Shown: positions 34,940-44,616, counted from the first letter of the stretch. The stretch is 64,000 bases of DNA from Cellulophaga sp. 20_2_10 (GCF_023476645.1 NZ_JAMCOJ010000005.1:62001-126000), one strand, 5' to 3'. The notes: generated from the letters alone by a model not told the origin. Program-made: numbers and translations.

Positions 34940-35359
34940 ATGAAATACGGAGGCTTAATTATTGAAAAAAAAGAGTATGTACTGCTTAAAAAATTGATGA
35001 CTCTTTCTGGCTATCATAAAGACATTACGTACAAAAAATCTATTGCCAAGTTACATGAAGAGCTAAAAACTGCTATTGTTAAAGACGAAAGAGATATGCC
35101 TACAGATGTTATTAGGTTTAATTCTATTGTCACAATTGCAGCAGAAGAAGGCTGGCAAAAGAATTTTCAATTGGTTAAGCCTTCAGATAGTGATCTTAAA
35201 AATAATAAACTTTCTATTTTAACTCCAATGGGCACTGCCGTAATTGGTTACGCTAAAGGCGATACACTATTATGGGAGTTCCCTTCTGGGGAAAAAACAC
35301 TTACTGTGGCTAATGTAGAACAGAAAAATAATTATATAGATGTAAATACGGTATTATGA
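34940..35359 (+). CDS. GreA/GreB C-terminal-domain protein (Rnk-like)
   Basis: 139 residues. An N-terminal helical part (about 1-55) lacks the coiled-coil finger of GreA. The C-terminal half (about 60-135) has the GreA/GreB C-terminal beta domain: FQLVKPSDSDLKNNKLSILT, then PMGTAVIGYAKGDTLLWEFPSG. Such proteins bind RNA polymerase near the secondary channel (Rnk is one). It lies 15 bp after gdhA in the same operon and overlaps the next gene by 4 bp (ATGA). A transcription-related role in the sigma-54 regulon is an inference. Confidence 0.8.
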   Translation: MKYGGLIIEKKEYVLLKKLMTLSGYHKDITYKKSIAKLHEELKTAIVKDERDMPTDVIRFNSIVTIAAEEGWQKNFQLVKPSDSDLKNNKLSILTPMGTAVIGYAKGDTLLWEFPSGEKTLTVANVEQKNNYIDVNTVL

Positions 35360-35742
35360 GTTCAAAATTGTTTTACAACCACGAGGAAGACGCCAGCATA
35401 ATGATGAAGAAGGACAAGGAAGAGCTGCGCAACTGGATAGATAACTTAGAGTTTATAACAGAAGAGTTGGCTTACTTAATGGAGATTGAAGAACGCATTG
35501 CCAACAGCAAAGCTATACACCAAGAACTAATAGAGCTTAAGCAAGAGAATACAGATAACCTAGCAGAAATGCGCAGATATAATAATTCTACGCTAAGCAA
35601 TTTAGAATGCGACACTATGGAATGCGATGCTTTTTATCTTGAAAATCACGAATCAAAAAGGAATGCTTATTTGGAGTACATTAAAAAGTACAGACAAACC
35701 AAAACAAAAACATTTTCTATGATTTTACTTAAAGCTAAATAA
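35356..35742 (+). CDS. Coiled-coil protein of unknown function
   Basis: 128 residues, highly charged and almost wholly helical: EELRNWIDNLEFITEELAYLM, EERIANSKAIHQELIELKQE, and ESKRNAYLEYIKKYRQTK, each within a predicted coiled coil. Two cysteines sit in LECDTMECD. There is no membrane segment or known motif. Its start overlaps the end of the GreA/B-like gene (ATGA), so the two are coupled. It is the last gene of the unit, followed by a terminator. Confidence 0.65.
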   Translation: MSSKLFYNHEEDASIMMKKDKEELRNWIDNLEFITEELAYLMEIEERIANSKAIHQELIELKQENTDNLAEMRRYNNSTLSNLECDTMECDAFYLENHESKRNAYLEYIKKYRQTKTKTFSMILLKAK

Positions 35743-35813
35743 TTTATATAAGAAGGTTTTAAATAAGTTGATCCTTCTTACTATAACTAGGTTTTTGCAT
35801 TTAGGCCTAGATA

Positions 35814-35848
35814 GAACACAACGGTGGGGGCTGTTGTGTTCTTTTTTT
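35814..35848 (+). terminator. Intrinsic terminator closing the gdhA unit
   Basis: A 9-bp perfect stem (35814-35822 with 35833-35841, arm GAACACAAC) and a G-rich loop are followed by a seven-T run. A weaker AGAAGG/CCTTCT pair lies just upstream (35751-35778). Confidence 0.88.
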
Positions 35849-35855
35849 ATGCCTT

Positions 35856-36518
35856 TTATACTTTTCTTCCGTCTAATAAATTTAAGGTTCTAGACCCGTA
35901 AGTGGCATTTTTTTCTGAATGTGTAACTTGTATTATTGTTACTCCGTCTTTATTCAATTCCTTAAAAATCTCCATTATTTCTTCACCTTGCTTAGAGTTT
36001 AAATTACCTGTTGGCTCATCTGCTAAAATAAGCTTAGGACTAGAAATTAACGCTCTTGCAATACCTACCAATTGTTGTTGGCCACCACTAAGCTGACTAG
36101 GAAATAGTTTTTGTTTGCCTACAATATTAAATTTATCTAGCATATCTGCTACCAATGCTTTGCGTTCTGCTGAGCTATATTTTTTATAAAGTAACGGCAT
36201 TTCCAGGTTTTCATACACGGTAAGCTCATCTAATAAATGATATGCCTGAAAAACAAAACCAATGTATTGCTTGTATAAGTTAGAACGGTGTTTTTCTTTT
36301 AAGCTGTGTACAGAATCTTCTAAAAAATGATATTCGCCCTCATTAAAAACATCTAACATACCTATAATATTAAGCAAGGTAGACTTACCTGAGCCAGACG
36401 GACCCATTATTGAAATAAACTCGCCTTCTTCTACTTTTAAATTAATATCTTTTAGTAAAAATATTTTTTGTCCGCCAGACTGTACCCACTTGTATATATT
36501 GTTTAATTCTAATAACAT
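35856..36518 (-). CDS. ABC transporter ATP-binding protein, MacB/LolD-like
   Basis: 220 residues. Walker A GPSGSGKST (about residue 39), Q-loop FVFQAYHLL, signature LSGGQQQLVGIARAL, Walker B LILADEPTGN and switch His in VTHSE. Two positions deviate from the usual form: the Arg after LSGGQQQ is Leu, and the D-loop reads GNLNSKQG with Asn for Asp. It would energise FtsX-type permeases encoded directly upstream on the same strand (12 bp after the permease stop). It is the final gene of that group. The deviations may tune, not abolish, ATP turnover, since catalytic residues are intact. Confidence 0.9.
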   Translation of the reverse strand: MLLELNNIYKWVQSGGQKIFLLKDINLKVEEGEFISIMGPSGSGKSTLLNIIGMLDVFNEGEYHFLEDSVHSLKEKHRSNLYKQYIGFVFQAYHLLDELTVYENLEMPLLYKKYSSAERKALVADMLDKFNIVGKQKLFPSQLSGGQQQLVGIARALISSPKLILADEPTGNLNSKQGEEIMEIFKELNKDGVTIIQVTHSEKNATYGSRTLNLLDGRKV

Positions 36519-36530
36519 AATTTATCTTTT

Positions 36531-38972
36531 TTACTCTGTTCGTAAACTTTTTACTGGATTTCTAGTTGATGATATATACGTGCGCACACCCATTATTAGC
36601 AATGCAATTAATAACATTGCAATACCACTGATAGCAAAAACCCACCAACTTAATTTGGTTTTATTTGCAAAGTCTTGCAGCCAATAATCTAATCCAAAAT
36701 ATGCTATTGGTGCTGCTAGTACAAAAGCTATTGCTACTAAACTTAAAAATTCTTTACTAAGTAATACATTTAATTCTAGTAAAGATGCTCCTAAGACCTT
36801 GCGTATGCCTATTTCTTTAGTTCTGCGTTCTGTTGTATAAACAACCAAACCTAATAAGCCTAAGCAACTAATTACTATAGCCAAACCTGTTGCCCAATTT
36901 AGCAATACCGCCGTTTTGCGTTCTTGACTGTAAAAACGTTTTATTACAGAATCCATAAAAACAAGCTCAAAAGGCTCATCTGTATACACCTCATTCCAGG
37001 CACTTTCTAATTTTTTAGTGGTAACGGGTAAATTTTCCCCGTTTACGTTGGCAAAAGAAATGTGAAACGTTTTAAAACTCCTATTTGCTCCGCCTGCACC
37101 CATAAATGCTAAGGGTTTAATTGCTGTTTTTAAAGAGCGTTGATTAAAATCTTTGATAACACCTACTATTTGGTGTTCTTCTCCGTCACTTTTAATCATT
37201 TTACCAATAGCATCTTCTGGATTTGTGAAACCCAGTAAACGCAAGTAAGTTTCGTTAATTACATATTCTTTTATATTGTCGTTATTCTGTTTTCTGCCTG
37301 CAAGTAATTCTATTCCGTAGAGCTCTAAATAGTTTTTATCGCCATATAATAATTGTAATTCTGTGTGTACCGGAACATCATTACCAAAATAGCTGACATT
37401 TGTTGCGCTTGTACTAAAAGAAGCCGGTGGGGATTCTGCTAAACTAATTGTGCTTACCTCTGGTATTGCTTCTACTTTAGCTAATAATCGTTGTTGCTTT
37501 TCAGGCGTCATAGTATACCAAGGAGCTCTAAAAGATGCTATGGCTTCGGTTTTAAAACCCATATCTTTTTGTAACAAAAATGATATTTGTTTACCCACTA
37601 AAAGGGTTGCTATTATAAAAACTTGTGCTATTACAAACTGAAAAACAGTTAGGTATTTACGTACTGATGTTTTATCGTTAGCAGCTACAATCTGATTTTT
37701 AAGTACCGCTATTGGTTTAAAATGAGAGAGTACAAGTGCTGGATAGAAACCAGACAAAAAAGTAACAAGTATTAATAATAAAATTATAGACGTTATAACA
37801 ATTGGCTCAGCAAATAGTTCTGACGTTAAACCAACAGGTATGTACTCTTCAAATATTTTAAGTAGCCAAAAAGAAAGCGCTACAGATACTATTGCCGCGC
37901 ATACCGTTAATAAAAATGTTTCTCCTAAAAACTGATAAATTAATTGCTTTTTAGAACCACCCAATGTTTTTCTAATACCAATTTCTTTTGCTCTTTGCGT
38001 TGCTTGTGCTGTATTTAAATTTATAAAATTAATACTACCTAACAACAGTAAAAAAAGAGCAATGCACCCTAGACTTATTAAAACCGATTTACTTGCAGTT
38101 TCTTCATCAAAATCAAAAGTATAGTAATTTGCATCAAAATGCATTTCTTGTAATGGCTGCATATAAAACTTACGCTCGTTACCAAATTCTACTTCATTAG
38201 GATCTTTATGGACATCTGCTAACTTATGTAATGCTAACCGAACATCTGCTGCTCTTGTGTTTTTATCTGTCCTTATAAATAATTGCGATGCCGAGTTTGT
38301 ATTATTCCAATTGCTACTTAAAACAACACTTGTCATATCTGACTGTCTAGCCGTTCTTAGTGATATAAACTCTTCAAAAACAATATCTGTACGCTCTGTA
38401 AAATTAGCAACTACACCAGAAATTTTAACTGGTATAGTATCGTTATACACCATATTGGCACCAATAATATCTGTATAGGCTGTATTCGGAAAATATTTTT
38501 TAGCCCTTTTTTCTGATAGTACTAACTGGTTAGGATTATCTAATGCAGTGTCTTTAGAACCTGCCAGCCACTTGTATGTAAATACATTAAAAAACTCTTT
38601 ATCTGCATAAATAACAAAATCTGGATTTTTAAAGGTTTTGTCTGTAGCTGTATTTTTTATGTGCAACGGATACGTCGTTAAAAAAGAAGACACTGCAGTT
38701 ATACCTGTAGCGTTTTCTTGCAAACCCGCTCCTAACGGATATGAAACACCTGGATTATAAAAACTCCCTTCTGGTGTTACAAACTCTGTTGTTATTCTGT
38801 AAATATGATCTTTATCTGGATGAAATTTATCAAAAGAAAAATCGTAATACACCATTAAACCAATAACAAAAGATACACTTAAGCCAATGGCTAAACTGCT
38901 AATCTTTATTAAGGAAAAGAGCTTGTTATTCCATAAGTTTCTAAACGCTATTTTAAAATAATTCTTAATCAT
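36531..38972 (-). CDS. FtsX/MacB-type ABC permease (813 aa)
   Basis: A large inner-membrane permease with duplicated halves. N-terminal helix (about 20-42) and periplasmic MacB_PCD domain (about 45-265), then a triple-helix FtsX domain beginning near RAKEIGIRKTLGGSKKQL (about 325). A second periplasmic domain is followed by a second FtsX block with RTKEIGIRKVLGAS (about 715) and the C-terminal tail NPVKSLRTE. Eight helices in total are expected. This architecture extrudes substrates or works mechanically on periplasmic partners. Fourth permease in the group driven from the promoter near 47110. Substrate unknown. Confidence 0.9.
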   Translation of the reverse strand: MIKNYFKIAFRNLWNNKLFSLIKISSLAIGLSVSFVIGLMVYYDFSFDKFHPDKDHIYRITTEFVTPEGSFYNPGVSYPLGAGLQENATGITAVSSFLTTYPLHIKNTATDKTFKNPDFVIYADKEFFNVFTYKWLAGSKDTALDNPNQLVLSEKRAKKYFPNTAYTDIIGANMVYNDTIPVKISGVVANFTERTDIVFEEFISLRTARQSDMTSVVLSSNWNNTNSASQLFIRTDKNTRAADVRLALHKLADVHKDPNEVEFGNERKFYMQPLQEMHFDANYYTFDFDEETASKSVLISLGCIALFLLLLGSINFINLNTAQATQRAKEIGIRKTLGGSKKQLIYQFLGETFLLTVCAAIVSVALSFWLLKIFEEYIPVGLTSELFAEPIVITSIILLLILVTFLSGFYPALVLSHFKPIAVLKNQIVAANDKTSVRKYLTVFQFVIAQVFIIATLLVGKQISFLLQKDMGFKTEAIASFRAPWYTMTPEKQQRLLAKVEAIPEVSTISLAESPPASFSTSATNVSYFGNDVPVHTELQLLYGDKNYLELYGIELLAGRKQNNDNIKEYVINETYLRLLGFTNPEDAIGKMIKSDGEEHQIVGVIKDFNQRSLKTAIKPLAFMGAGGANRSFKTFHISFANVNGENLPVTTKKLESAWNEVYTDEPFELVFMDSVIKRFYSQERKTAVLLNWATGLAIVISCLGLLGLVVYTTERRTKEIGIRKVLGASLLELNVLLSKEFLSLVAIAFVLAAPIAYFGLDYWLQDFANKTKLSWWVFAISGIAMLLIALLIMGVRTYISSTRNPVKSLRTE

Positions 38973-39006
38973 AATGTTCTTGTATAAATGATCTTTTCTA
39001 TAACAT

Positions 39007-41424
39007 TTACTCGTCTTTTAATGCATCTACCGGATTAGCTAAAGCAGCTTTTAGACTTTGCCAACTTACAGTAAGTAATGCTATTACTAAAGCGGTGCAC
39101 CCTGCAACAGCAAAAACCCACCAGCTTATTGTGGTTCTATATGCAAAACCCTCTAACCATTTAAGCATAGTAAACCAGGAGATTGGAACAGCAATTACAA
39201 AAGCTAACGCTATCCACTTAACAAAATCCTTATTTAACGCAGCTAAAATATTTATAATATTAGCTCCGTTTACTTTACGCACTCCTATTTCTTTTCTTCG
39301 TTGGACAACCGTGTATGACGTAAGACCAAATAAGCCCATAGACGCAATTAAAATTGTTAGAATCGTAAAAATTAAAAATGCACTTCCAAAATTTTTATCT
39401 TCGCTATATTGTGCCTGAAACTCTTTGTCTAAAAAAGCATAACTAAACACATTCTGGGTATGCGCATTGTCCCAAATGTTTTCTATATCTTTCAAAACAG
39501 TACCAAAGCCTGCTACAGATGTAACACTTTTATCAAATTTAACCAACAGGTTATTCTTATCTTCATGGTGCCTAATTAAAATTGGCTCTATCGCTGTTTT
39601 TAAACCAAAATGATGATAGTCTTTAATGACTCCAGAAATAACCCAATCTTCTCCCCAAAGCTTTACTGTCTTATTAACTGCATCTTCTAGGTTACTAATT
39701 TGCATATGTCTTGCCATTTTTTCATTAATGACTATTTTATTGCTACTCCTTGTTGCTGTTTCTAAAAAAGAACTTCCAGCAACAAACTCCATATCTAAAA
39801 GATTAAAATAGTTTGGACTTACGTTATAGGTATAAAATATTCTATTCTCATCTACTGTGCCATTAGGGTAGGTAATCCCTACTGTAGAAGATAAATTATC
39901 ATAACCTCCTCCTGGGTATGTTTTCGCAGAAACAACATCTTTGACATATGGCAATTTGCGTAATTCAGATTCAAATAATTCAGAATCTATTTTTAATAGA
40001 GAGTCCTCTCTTTTATTTAAAACCTCCCAATTAAATGCTACTACCTGATCTAAATCTGCTCCTATAGGTTGATTTTCTAAAAATTTAATTTGTTTAGCTA
40101 CTACAATAGTGCCTACAAGCAATACAATTGTCGCGAAAAACTGAGTTATAATAAGACCTTTTCTAATATTAAGTCCACCAAAGGAAGCCCTTACTTTTCC
40201 TTTTAAAGCAACCGCCGGAGAATAGCCACTTAATACAATTGCCGGGTATAACCCCGATAAAATTGTACCTAAAAAAATAAATCCTAAGTACGGAAGTAAG
40301 CCTACCGCAACAGATGAAGTTAAAATTAACTCTTTACCTGTGTAGCTATTAAAAAAGGGCAATATAAATACAACAACAAGCGTGGCTAATGCAATTGCTA
40401 TACTATTTAGAATAATAGACTCTAATAAAGACTGAAAAATAAGCTGTGGTCTTTGTGCTCCTGAAACTTTTCTTATTCCTATTTCCTTAGCACGTTCCAA
40501 AGATTTTGTAGTTGCAAGATTCACATAATTAAGCCACGATAATATTAAAATTATAAATGCAATAGCCAATAAAAACTTTACTCTACTTTCGCTACCATTA
40601 GCTTCTGCTTCATACGGCTTATTAGAATTTAAATGAATACTCTCTAAGGATTCTATATTATGGCGCTCATCTACATCATCTTCAAAATTACTTTCTTTTA
40701 TTTTTGACTGTAAAGCATTAACATCTGCCTTTTTATCAATCTTTATATATGTGAAAAAATTATTCTGACTCCAATTAGGCTCATACTGTCCGGGAATAGC
40801 TTTCGATGTTTTTAAGGTTTCAAAAGAAATTAAAAAATTATTTTTTAGATGGGTATTAGATGGAATATCCTTTAATATTCCTGTAACAGTAACTTTTGTT
40901 TCACCTTTCCAAAAGACAGAAAGAGTTCTGCCAATAGGATCCTCTTTACCAAATATTTTTTTAGCTAAATTTTCTTGTAGTACTATAGTATTGGGAGCTT
41001 TTAATACATTTTTTACATCTCCTTTAATCAAAGGATAATCAAACACATTAAAAAAAGATGCATCTGTAATTGCACCTTTATTATTTTCGAAAATCTCATT
41101 TTCTTTAATTAATGCGGCCTTTTGAAGATGAAAAAAGCGAACATATTCTTCTATTTCTGGGAACTCCTTTTTTAAGGTTGGTCCACTTAAATTATAACTC
41201 TGTGCATCTCCTGGAGAAAACGAGTTTCCTACCATGTAATCCATATACACACGGTATATGTTTTCGGAGCCATTAAACTTATCATAATTACGTTCATTAG
41301 CAACGTACATCATAATTAAAACAAAAGATGCAATCCCTACAGAGAGCCCCAATATATTAATAAAAGAGTATAATTTATTCTTTAACAAGTATCTTGAAGC
41401 AATCTTTAAATATAAATTATACAT
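39007..41424 (-). CDS. FtsX/MacB-type ABC permease (805 aa)
   Basis: Same duplicated plan as its neighbours: N-terminal helix about 18-40, MacB_PCD periplasmic domain, first FtsX block around RAKEIGIRKVSGAQRPQL (about 318), second periplasmic domain, second FtsX block around RRKEIGVRKVNGAN (about 710). It is the most divergent of the five: the usual LGAS after the IR-K element reads SGAQ or NGAN, and the tail is NPVDALKDE, not NPVKSLRTE. Starts 15 bp after the previous stop, within one operon. It may form heteromeric transporters with the sister permeases. Confidence 0.9.
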   Translation of the reverse strand: MYNLYLKIASRYLLKNKLYSFINILGLSVGIASFVLIMMYVANERNYDKFNGSENIYRVYMDYMVGNSFSPGDAQSYNLSGPTLKKEFPEIEEYVRFFHLQKAALIKENEIFENNKGAITDASFFNVFDYPLIKGDVKNVLKAPNTIVLQENLAKKIFGKEDPIGRTLSVFWKGETKVTVTGILKDIPSNTHLKNNFLISFETLKTSKAIPGQYEPNWSQNNFFTYIKIDKKADVNALQSKIKESNFEDDVDERHNIESLESIHLNSNKPYEAEANGSESRVKFLLAIAFIILILSWLNYVNLATTKSLERAKEIGIRKVSGAQRPQLIFQSLLESIILNSIAIALATLVVVFILPFFNSYTGKELILTSSVAVGLLPYLGFIFLGTILSGLYPAIVLSGYSPAVALKGKVRASFGGLNIRKGLIITQFFATIVLLVGTIVVAKQIKFLENQPIGADLDQVVAFNWEVLNKREDSLLKIDSELFESELRKLPYVKDVVSAKTYPGGGYDNLSSTVGITYPNGTVDENRIFYTYNVSPNYFNLLDMEFVAGSSFLETATRSSNKIVINEKMARHMQISNLEDAVNKTVKLWGEDWVISGVIKDYHHFGLKTAIEPILIRHHEDKNNLLVKFDKSVTSVAGFGTVLKDIENIWDNAHTQNVFSYAFLDKEFQAQYSEDKNFGSAFLIFTILTILIASMGLFGLTSYTVVQRRKEIGVRKVNGANIINILAALNKDFVKWIALAFVIAVPISWFTMLKWLEGFAYRTTISWWVFAVAGCTALVIALLTVSWQSLKAALANPVDALKDE

Positions 41425-41439
41425 AGCATTATTTTATAA

Positions 41440-43827
41440 TTACTCCGTTCTTAAACTCTTTATTGGATTTGCTGTTGCTGCTTTTACAGCCTGAAAACTT
41501 ACCGTTAGTAATGCTATTAAAACAGCACACATACCTGCAACAAAAAACACAAACCAGCCTATATGTACTCTAAAAGCAAACTCCTCTAGCCATTTTTGCA
41601 TAAGAAAATATGCAACCGGAAAAGCAACTAGTAATGATACTCCTATTAACTTTAAAAAATCTTTAGATAACATTTGTGTAATCCCTACAACACTTGCTCC
41701 TAACACTTTGCGCACACCTATTTCTTTTTTGCGTTGCTCTGCTGTAAATGCAGCTAAGCCAAATAAGCCTAAACACGCTACAAAAATCGCTAGTAAACAA
41801 AATAATAATCCAACCTTTGCCATTTTACGGTCTTGGGCATATAGCTGCTCCATATTTTTATCTAAGAATGTATAATCAAAACTAGAATCTGGAGCAACCT
41901 TGGTATATGCTGCTTCTAATTGCTGCATTGTACTTGTTACAGATGCGCTATTAAAACGAACCAATAAATAGGGTCTTCCTTCAAACCTACTGTTATGAAA
42001 AGCATAAGCACCAATTGGCTTGTGTAGCGACTCAAAATTAAAATCGTCTACAACGCCAATTATAGTAGCATCGTCTCCTAATTGCATATCTACTTTTTTA
42101 CCGATTGCCTCTTCTGGCGTAAACCCTAAATAAGTAATTGCTTTTTTATTTAAAACAACATCTACAAGCGTGTCTCCTTCTTGTTTTACACTTGGCAATG
42201 TTTTACCTGCCAAAAGCTTTAATTGCAACACCTCTAAAACACTAGCATCTGCTACGTTGGTCTGTATATTTTTGCCATTTTCATCTTGATCATCTTTATG
42301 TAAAGATCTTCCACTAACATCCATACCAGGAAAACCTTGAGCAGAACCTACTTCTATAACCGAGCTTAATTTTTTAACCTCATTTGCTAAAGCCTGTTTG
42401 TTGGTATATGTTTCTATTGCGGCGGTAGAAACTGCTACAACATTTTGAGGGGTATAGCCTAAATCCTTGCTTTTCATAAACTCTAACTGTTGGTAAACCA
42501 CTAACACGCCAACAATTAAAACTACAGATGCTGTAAATTGTAATACCACCAATGCTTTTCTTACCACAGCATTACTCACCGTTCTGTTTGCTGGCTTTAA
42601 AATAGAGCTAGGTGAAAAACCAGCTAAGTAAAATGCAGGATAAGAACCCGCAATTAACGTAGTTATGAGCCACACCAAAAACATACCTAAGATAAAATCT
42701 GCTCTTAAAAGAAAATTATAGTCTAAGCTAGCGCCAGTTATACCATTAAAAACAGGGATAATAACCACAGAAAGCACAACGCCAATACACAGCGCTATTA
42801 AAGTTAGCAATCCTGTTTCTGAATAAAACCTAGCTATTAAACTTTTAGACGAAGCTCCTAATGTTTTATTTATACCCACATCTTTTGCTCTTTTTTGAGA
42901 ACGAGCCGTCATAAGATTCATATAATTAACACAGGCAATAAGTAAAATAAGCAATGCTAAAAATGATAAGTTTTTAATTTCCGAAATACTTCCTATTCTA
43001 GAAGTGTACGTACTTGTATAATCTTTAGAGTATAAATGTACTTCTGATAATGGTTGTAATGTAAGTGTATACCATTGCCCTTCCTTATCTACATTTTTAT
43101 CTAAAATTTGCTGTATTTGTTTTTCTGAAGTTGATTTAGAGGCGTTCTGTTTTAACTGCACATAGGTCTCAAAACTAGAGTTACTCCAACTTGGTTCTTT
43201 AAAAAAATATGTAGTACTAAATGATGCTATTAGATTACAGTCTATAGTGCTATTTGCTGCAAAATCTTCAAAAACGCCAGTTACCTCTAACTCTGTTTTG
43301 TCATCTACCTTTATCGTTTTCCCTATTGGATCTATGGTTCCAAAGTATTTTTCTGCTGCACTTTTAGATAAAACTACAGTGTTGGGTCTTGTAATTGCAG
43401 TAGCGGCATCTCCTTTAATAAATTTAGTTTCAAAAATTGAAAATAATTCTTGGTCGCACCAAAATAATCTTTTTTCTAAAAAATTATTGTTGTTTGCTTT
43501 TATAAAGGCTGTTTCACCAAAGCTGTGTTGCAACATTCTGGCAGTATGTTTTACTGTAGGTAATTCATCTTTTAAAGTAGGTGCAACTGCAGCCGGTGCA
43601 GTAGCCATAATTTCCTTATCAAAGGCATCGCCAGTTGTATTAACCAAGACTCTATACGTATCTGCATAATTTTTATACTGGGTATCAAAACTTTTCTCAA
43701 AAGTGATAAAAGCAAAAAGCAATATGGCAATTGTTAAACCAATAGATAACCCTAAAATGTTTAATGAAGAAAACATTTTATCCATCTTTAGACTTCGCCA
43801 CGCTATTTTAATATGATTTTTAAACAT
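41440..43827 (-). CDS. FtsX/MacB-type ABC permease (795 aa)
   Basis: 795 residues with the paired MacB_PCD/FtsX layout. Key blocks: N-terminal SLNILGLSIGLTIAILLFAF helix (about 22-41), RAKDVGINKTLGASSKSL (about 315), a second periplasmic domain, RKKEIGVRKVLGAS (about 700), and tail NPIKSLRTE. Asp replaces the usual Glu in the first block (KDVGINK). It follows the GIN-domain protein by 10 bp and precedes another permease by 15 bp, all in one operon. Substrate is unknown; adjacent secretion and adaptor genes suggest export or envelope maintenance. Confidence 0.9.
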   Translation of the reverse strand: MFKNHIKIAWRSLKMDKMFSSLNILGLSIGLTIAILLFAFITFEKSFDTQYKNYADTYRVLVNTTGDAFDKEIMATAPAAVAPTLKDELPTVKHTARMLQHSFGETAFIKANNNNFLEKRLFWCDQELFSIFETKFIKGDAATAITRPNTVVLSKSAAEKYFGTIDPIGKTIKVDDKTELEVTGVFEDFAANSTIDCNLIASFSTTYFFKEPSWSNSSFETYVQLKQNASKSTSEKQIQQILDKNVDKEGQWYTLTLQPLSEVHLYSKDYTSTYTSRIGSISEIKNLSFLALLILLIACVNYMNLMTARSQKRAKDVGINKTLGASSKSLIARFYSETGLLTLIALCIGVVLSVVIIPVFNGITGASLDYNFLLRADFILGMFLVWLITTLIAGSYPAFYLAGFSPSSILKPANRTVSNAVVRKALVVLQFTASVVLIVGVLVVYQQLEFMKSKDLGYTPQNVVAVSTAAIETYTNKQALANEVKKLSSVIEVGSAQGFPGMDVSGRSLHKDDQDENGKNIQTNVADASVLEVLQLKLLAGKTLPSVKQEGDTLVDVVLNKKAITYLGFTPEEAIGKKVDMQLGDDATIIGVVDDFNFESLHKPIGAYAFHNSRFEGRPYLLVRFNSASVTSTMQQLEAAYTKVAPDSSFDYTFLDKNMEQLYAQDRKMAKVGLLFCLLAIFVACLGLFGLAAFTAEQRKKEIGVRKVLGASVVGITQMLSKDFLKLIGVSLLVAFPVAYFLMQKWLEEFAFRVHIGWFVFFVAGMCAVLIALLTVSFQAVKAATANPIKSLRTE

Positions 43828-43837
43828 AACTTTAGTA

Positions 43838-44590
43838 TTACTTTATTTTCTGAATAGTTGCTTCACCGATAATAATGCCTTTATCTAATTCTGGATTTCC
43901 TTGGTAAGCAACAGTTGCTTCACCATAAGCTGTAACTTTTAATCTTTTAGAAACCTGTACACGATAACTACCTTCACCATAAGCTGTAATTTTTGTGTTA
44001 TCGTTTTTTATGCCCAATGTGTTAATTGTAGTTTCGCCATAAGCTGTAATTTTTAGGTTTTCTACACTACCCGTTTTTAGTTCTAAAAAGCTCTCGCCGT
44101 ATATTGTTGCGTGTAAATCTTTAAGGTCTGTATCATTTAAAAACACCTGAGATTCGCCATATATTTTTAATCGCAATTTGTTTTGTTTAAGTAAGCTTTT
44201 ACACACTATAGTTTCTTCTCCTCTTAAAGACAATTCTTCAATTTTTTTATATGTTACTGTAGCTTTTACTACTGTACCTTTATAAATAGATTTACGTTGC
44301 TTATACCCATTTTTATTTGTTTTTTCGCTTTTAGTATATTCTTTTGCTCCTTCTAAATACACACGTAAAGTTTTACCAGAAACCTCAACGTTTATCTTGT
44401 GTTTCTCTATCGTGCTACTTTCAATTGTTACACTTTCTGTTTCTCCTTCTATAAAGGTTACTTGTATATGCGGACTAACAATTACTTTGTTAAAAGCAGC
44501 TACTTTGGTTACATTATTTTGTGCCGTAACACTCATAGTCATCACTACTAAAAAAAGTGTTGCTAGTTTTTTAATTTGAATGATTTTCAT
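43838..44590 (-). CDS. Secreted GIN-domain (DUF2807-like) beta-helix protein
   Basis: 250 residues with a signal peptide (about 1-23, ending SVTAQ) and an N-terminal strand-rich region typical of the head-GIN family (FNKVIVSPHIQVTFIEGE). From about residue 120 the chain repeats a YGE-type motif roughly every 20 residues: RGEE (123), YGES (144), YGES (164), YGET (184), YGEG (204), YGEA (223) and IGEA (242). This implies a right-handed beta helix with a ladder of Gly-Glu turns. It is periplasmic or surface-exposed. Placed between two permease genes with gaps of 10 and 26 bp, it is a candidate cargo or partner of the transporter. Confidence 0.8.
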   Translation of the reverse strand: MKIIQIKKLATLFLVVMTMSVTAQNNVTKVAAFNKVIVSPHIQVTFIEGETESVTIESSTIEKHKINVEVSGKTLRVYLEGAKEYTKSEKTNKNGYKQRKSIYKGTVVKATVTYKKIEELSLRGEETIVCKSLLKQNKLRLKIYGESQVFLNDTDLKDLHATIYGESFLELKTGSVENLKITAYGETTINTLGIKNDNTKITAYGEGSYRVQVSKRLKVTAYGEATVAYQGNPELDKGIIIGEATIQKIK

Positions 44591-44616
44591 AGGTTCTATT
44601 TTTTTGATTGATGAAT

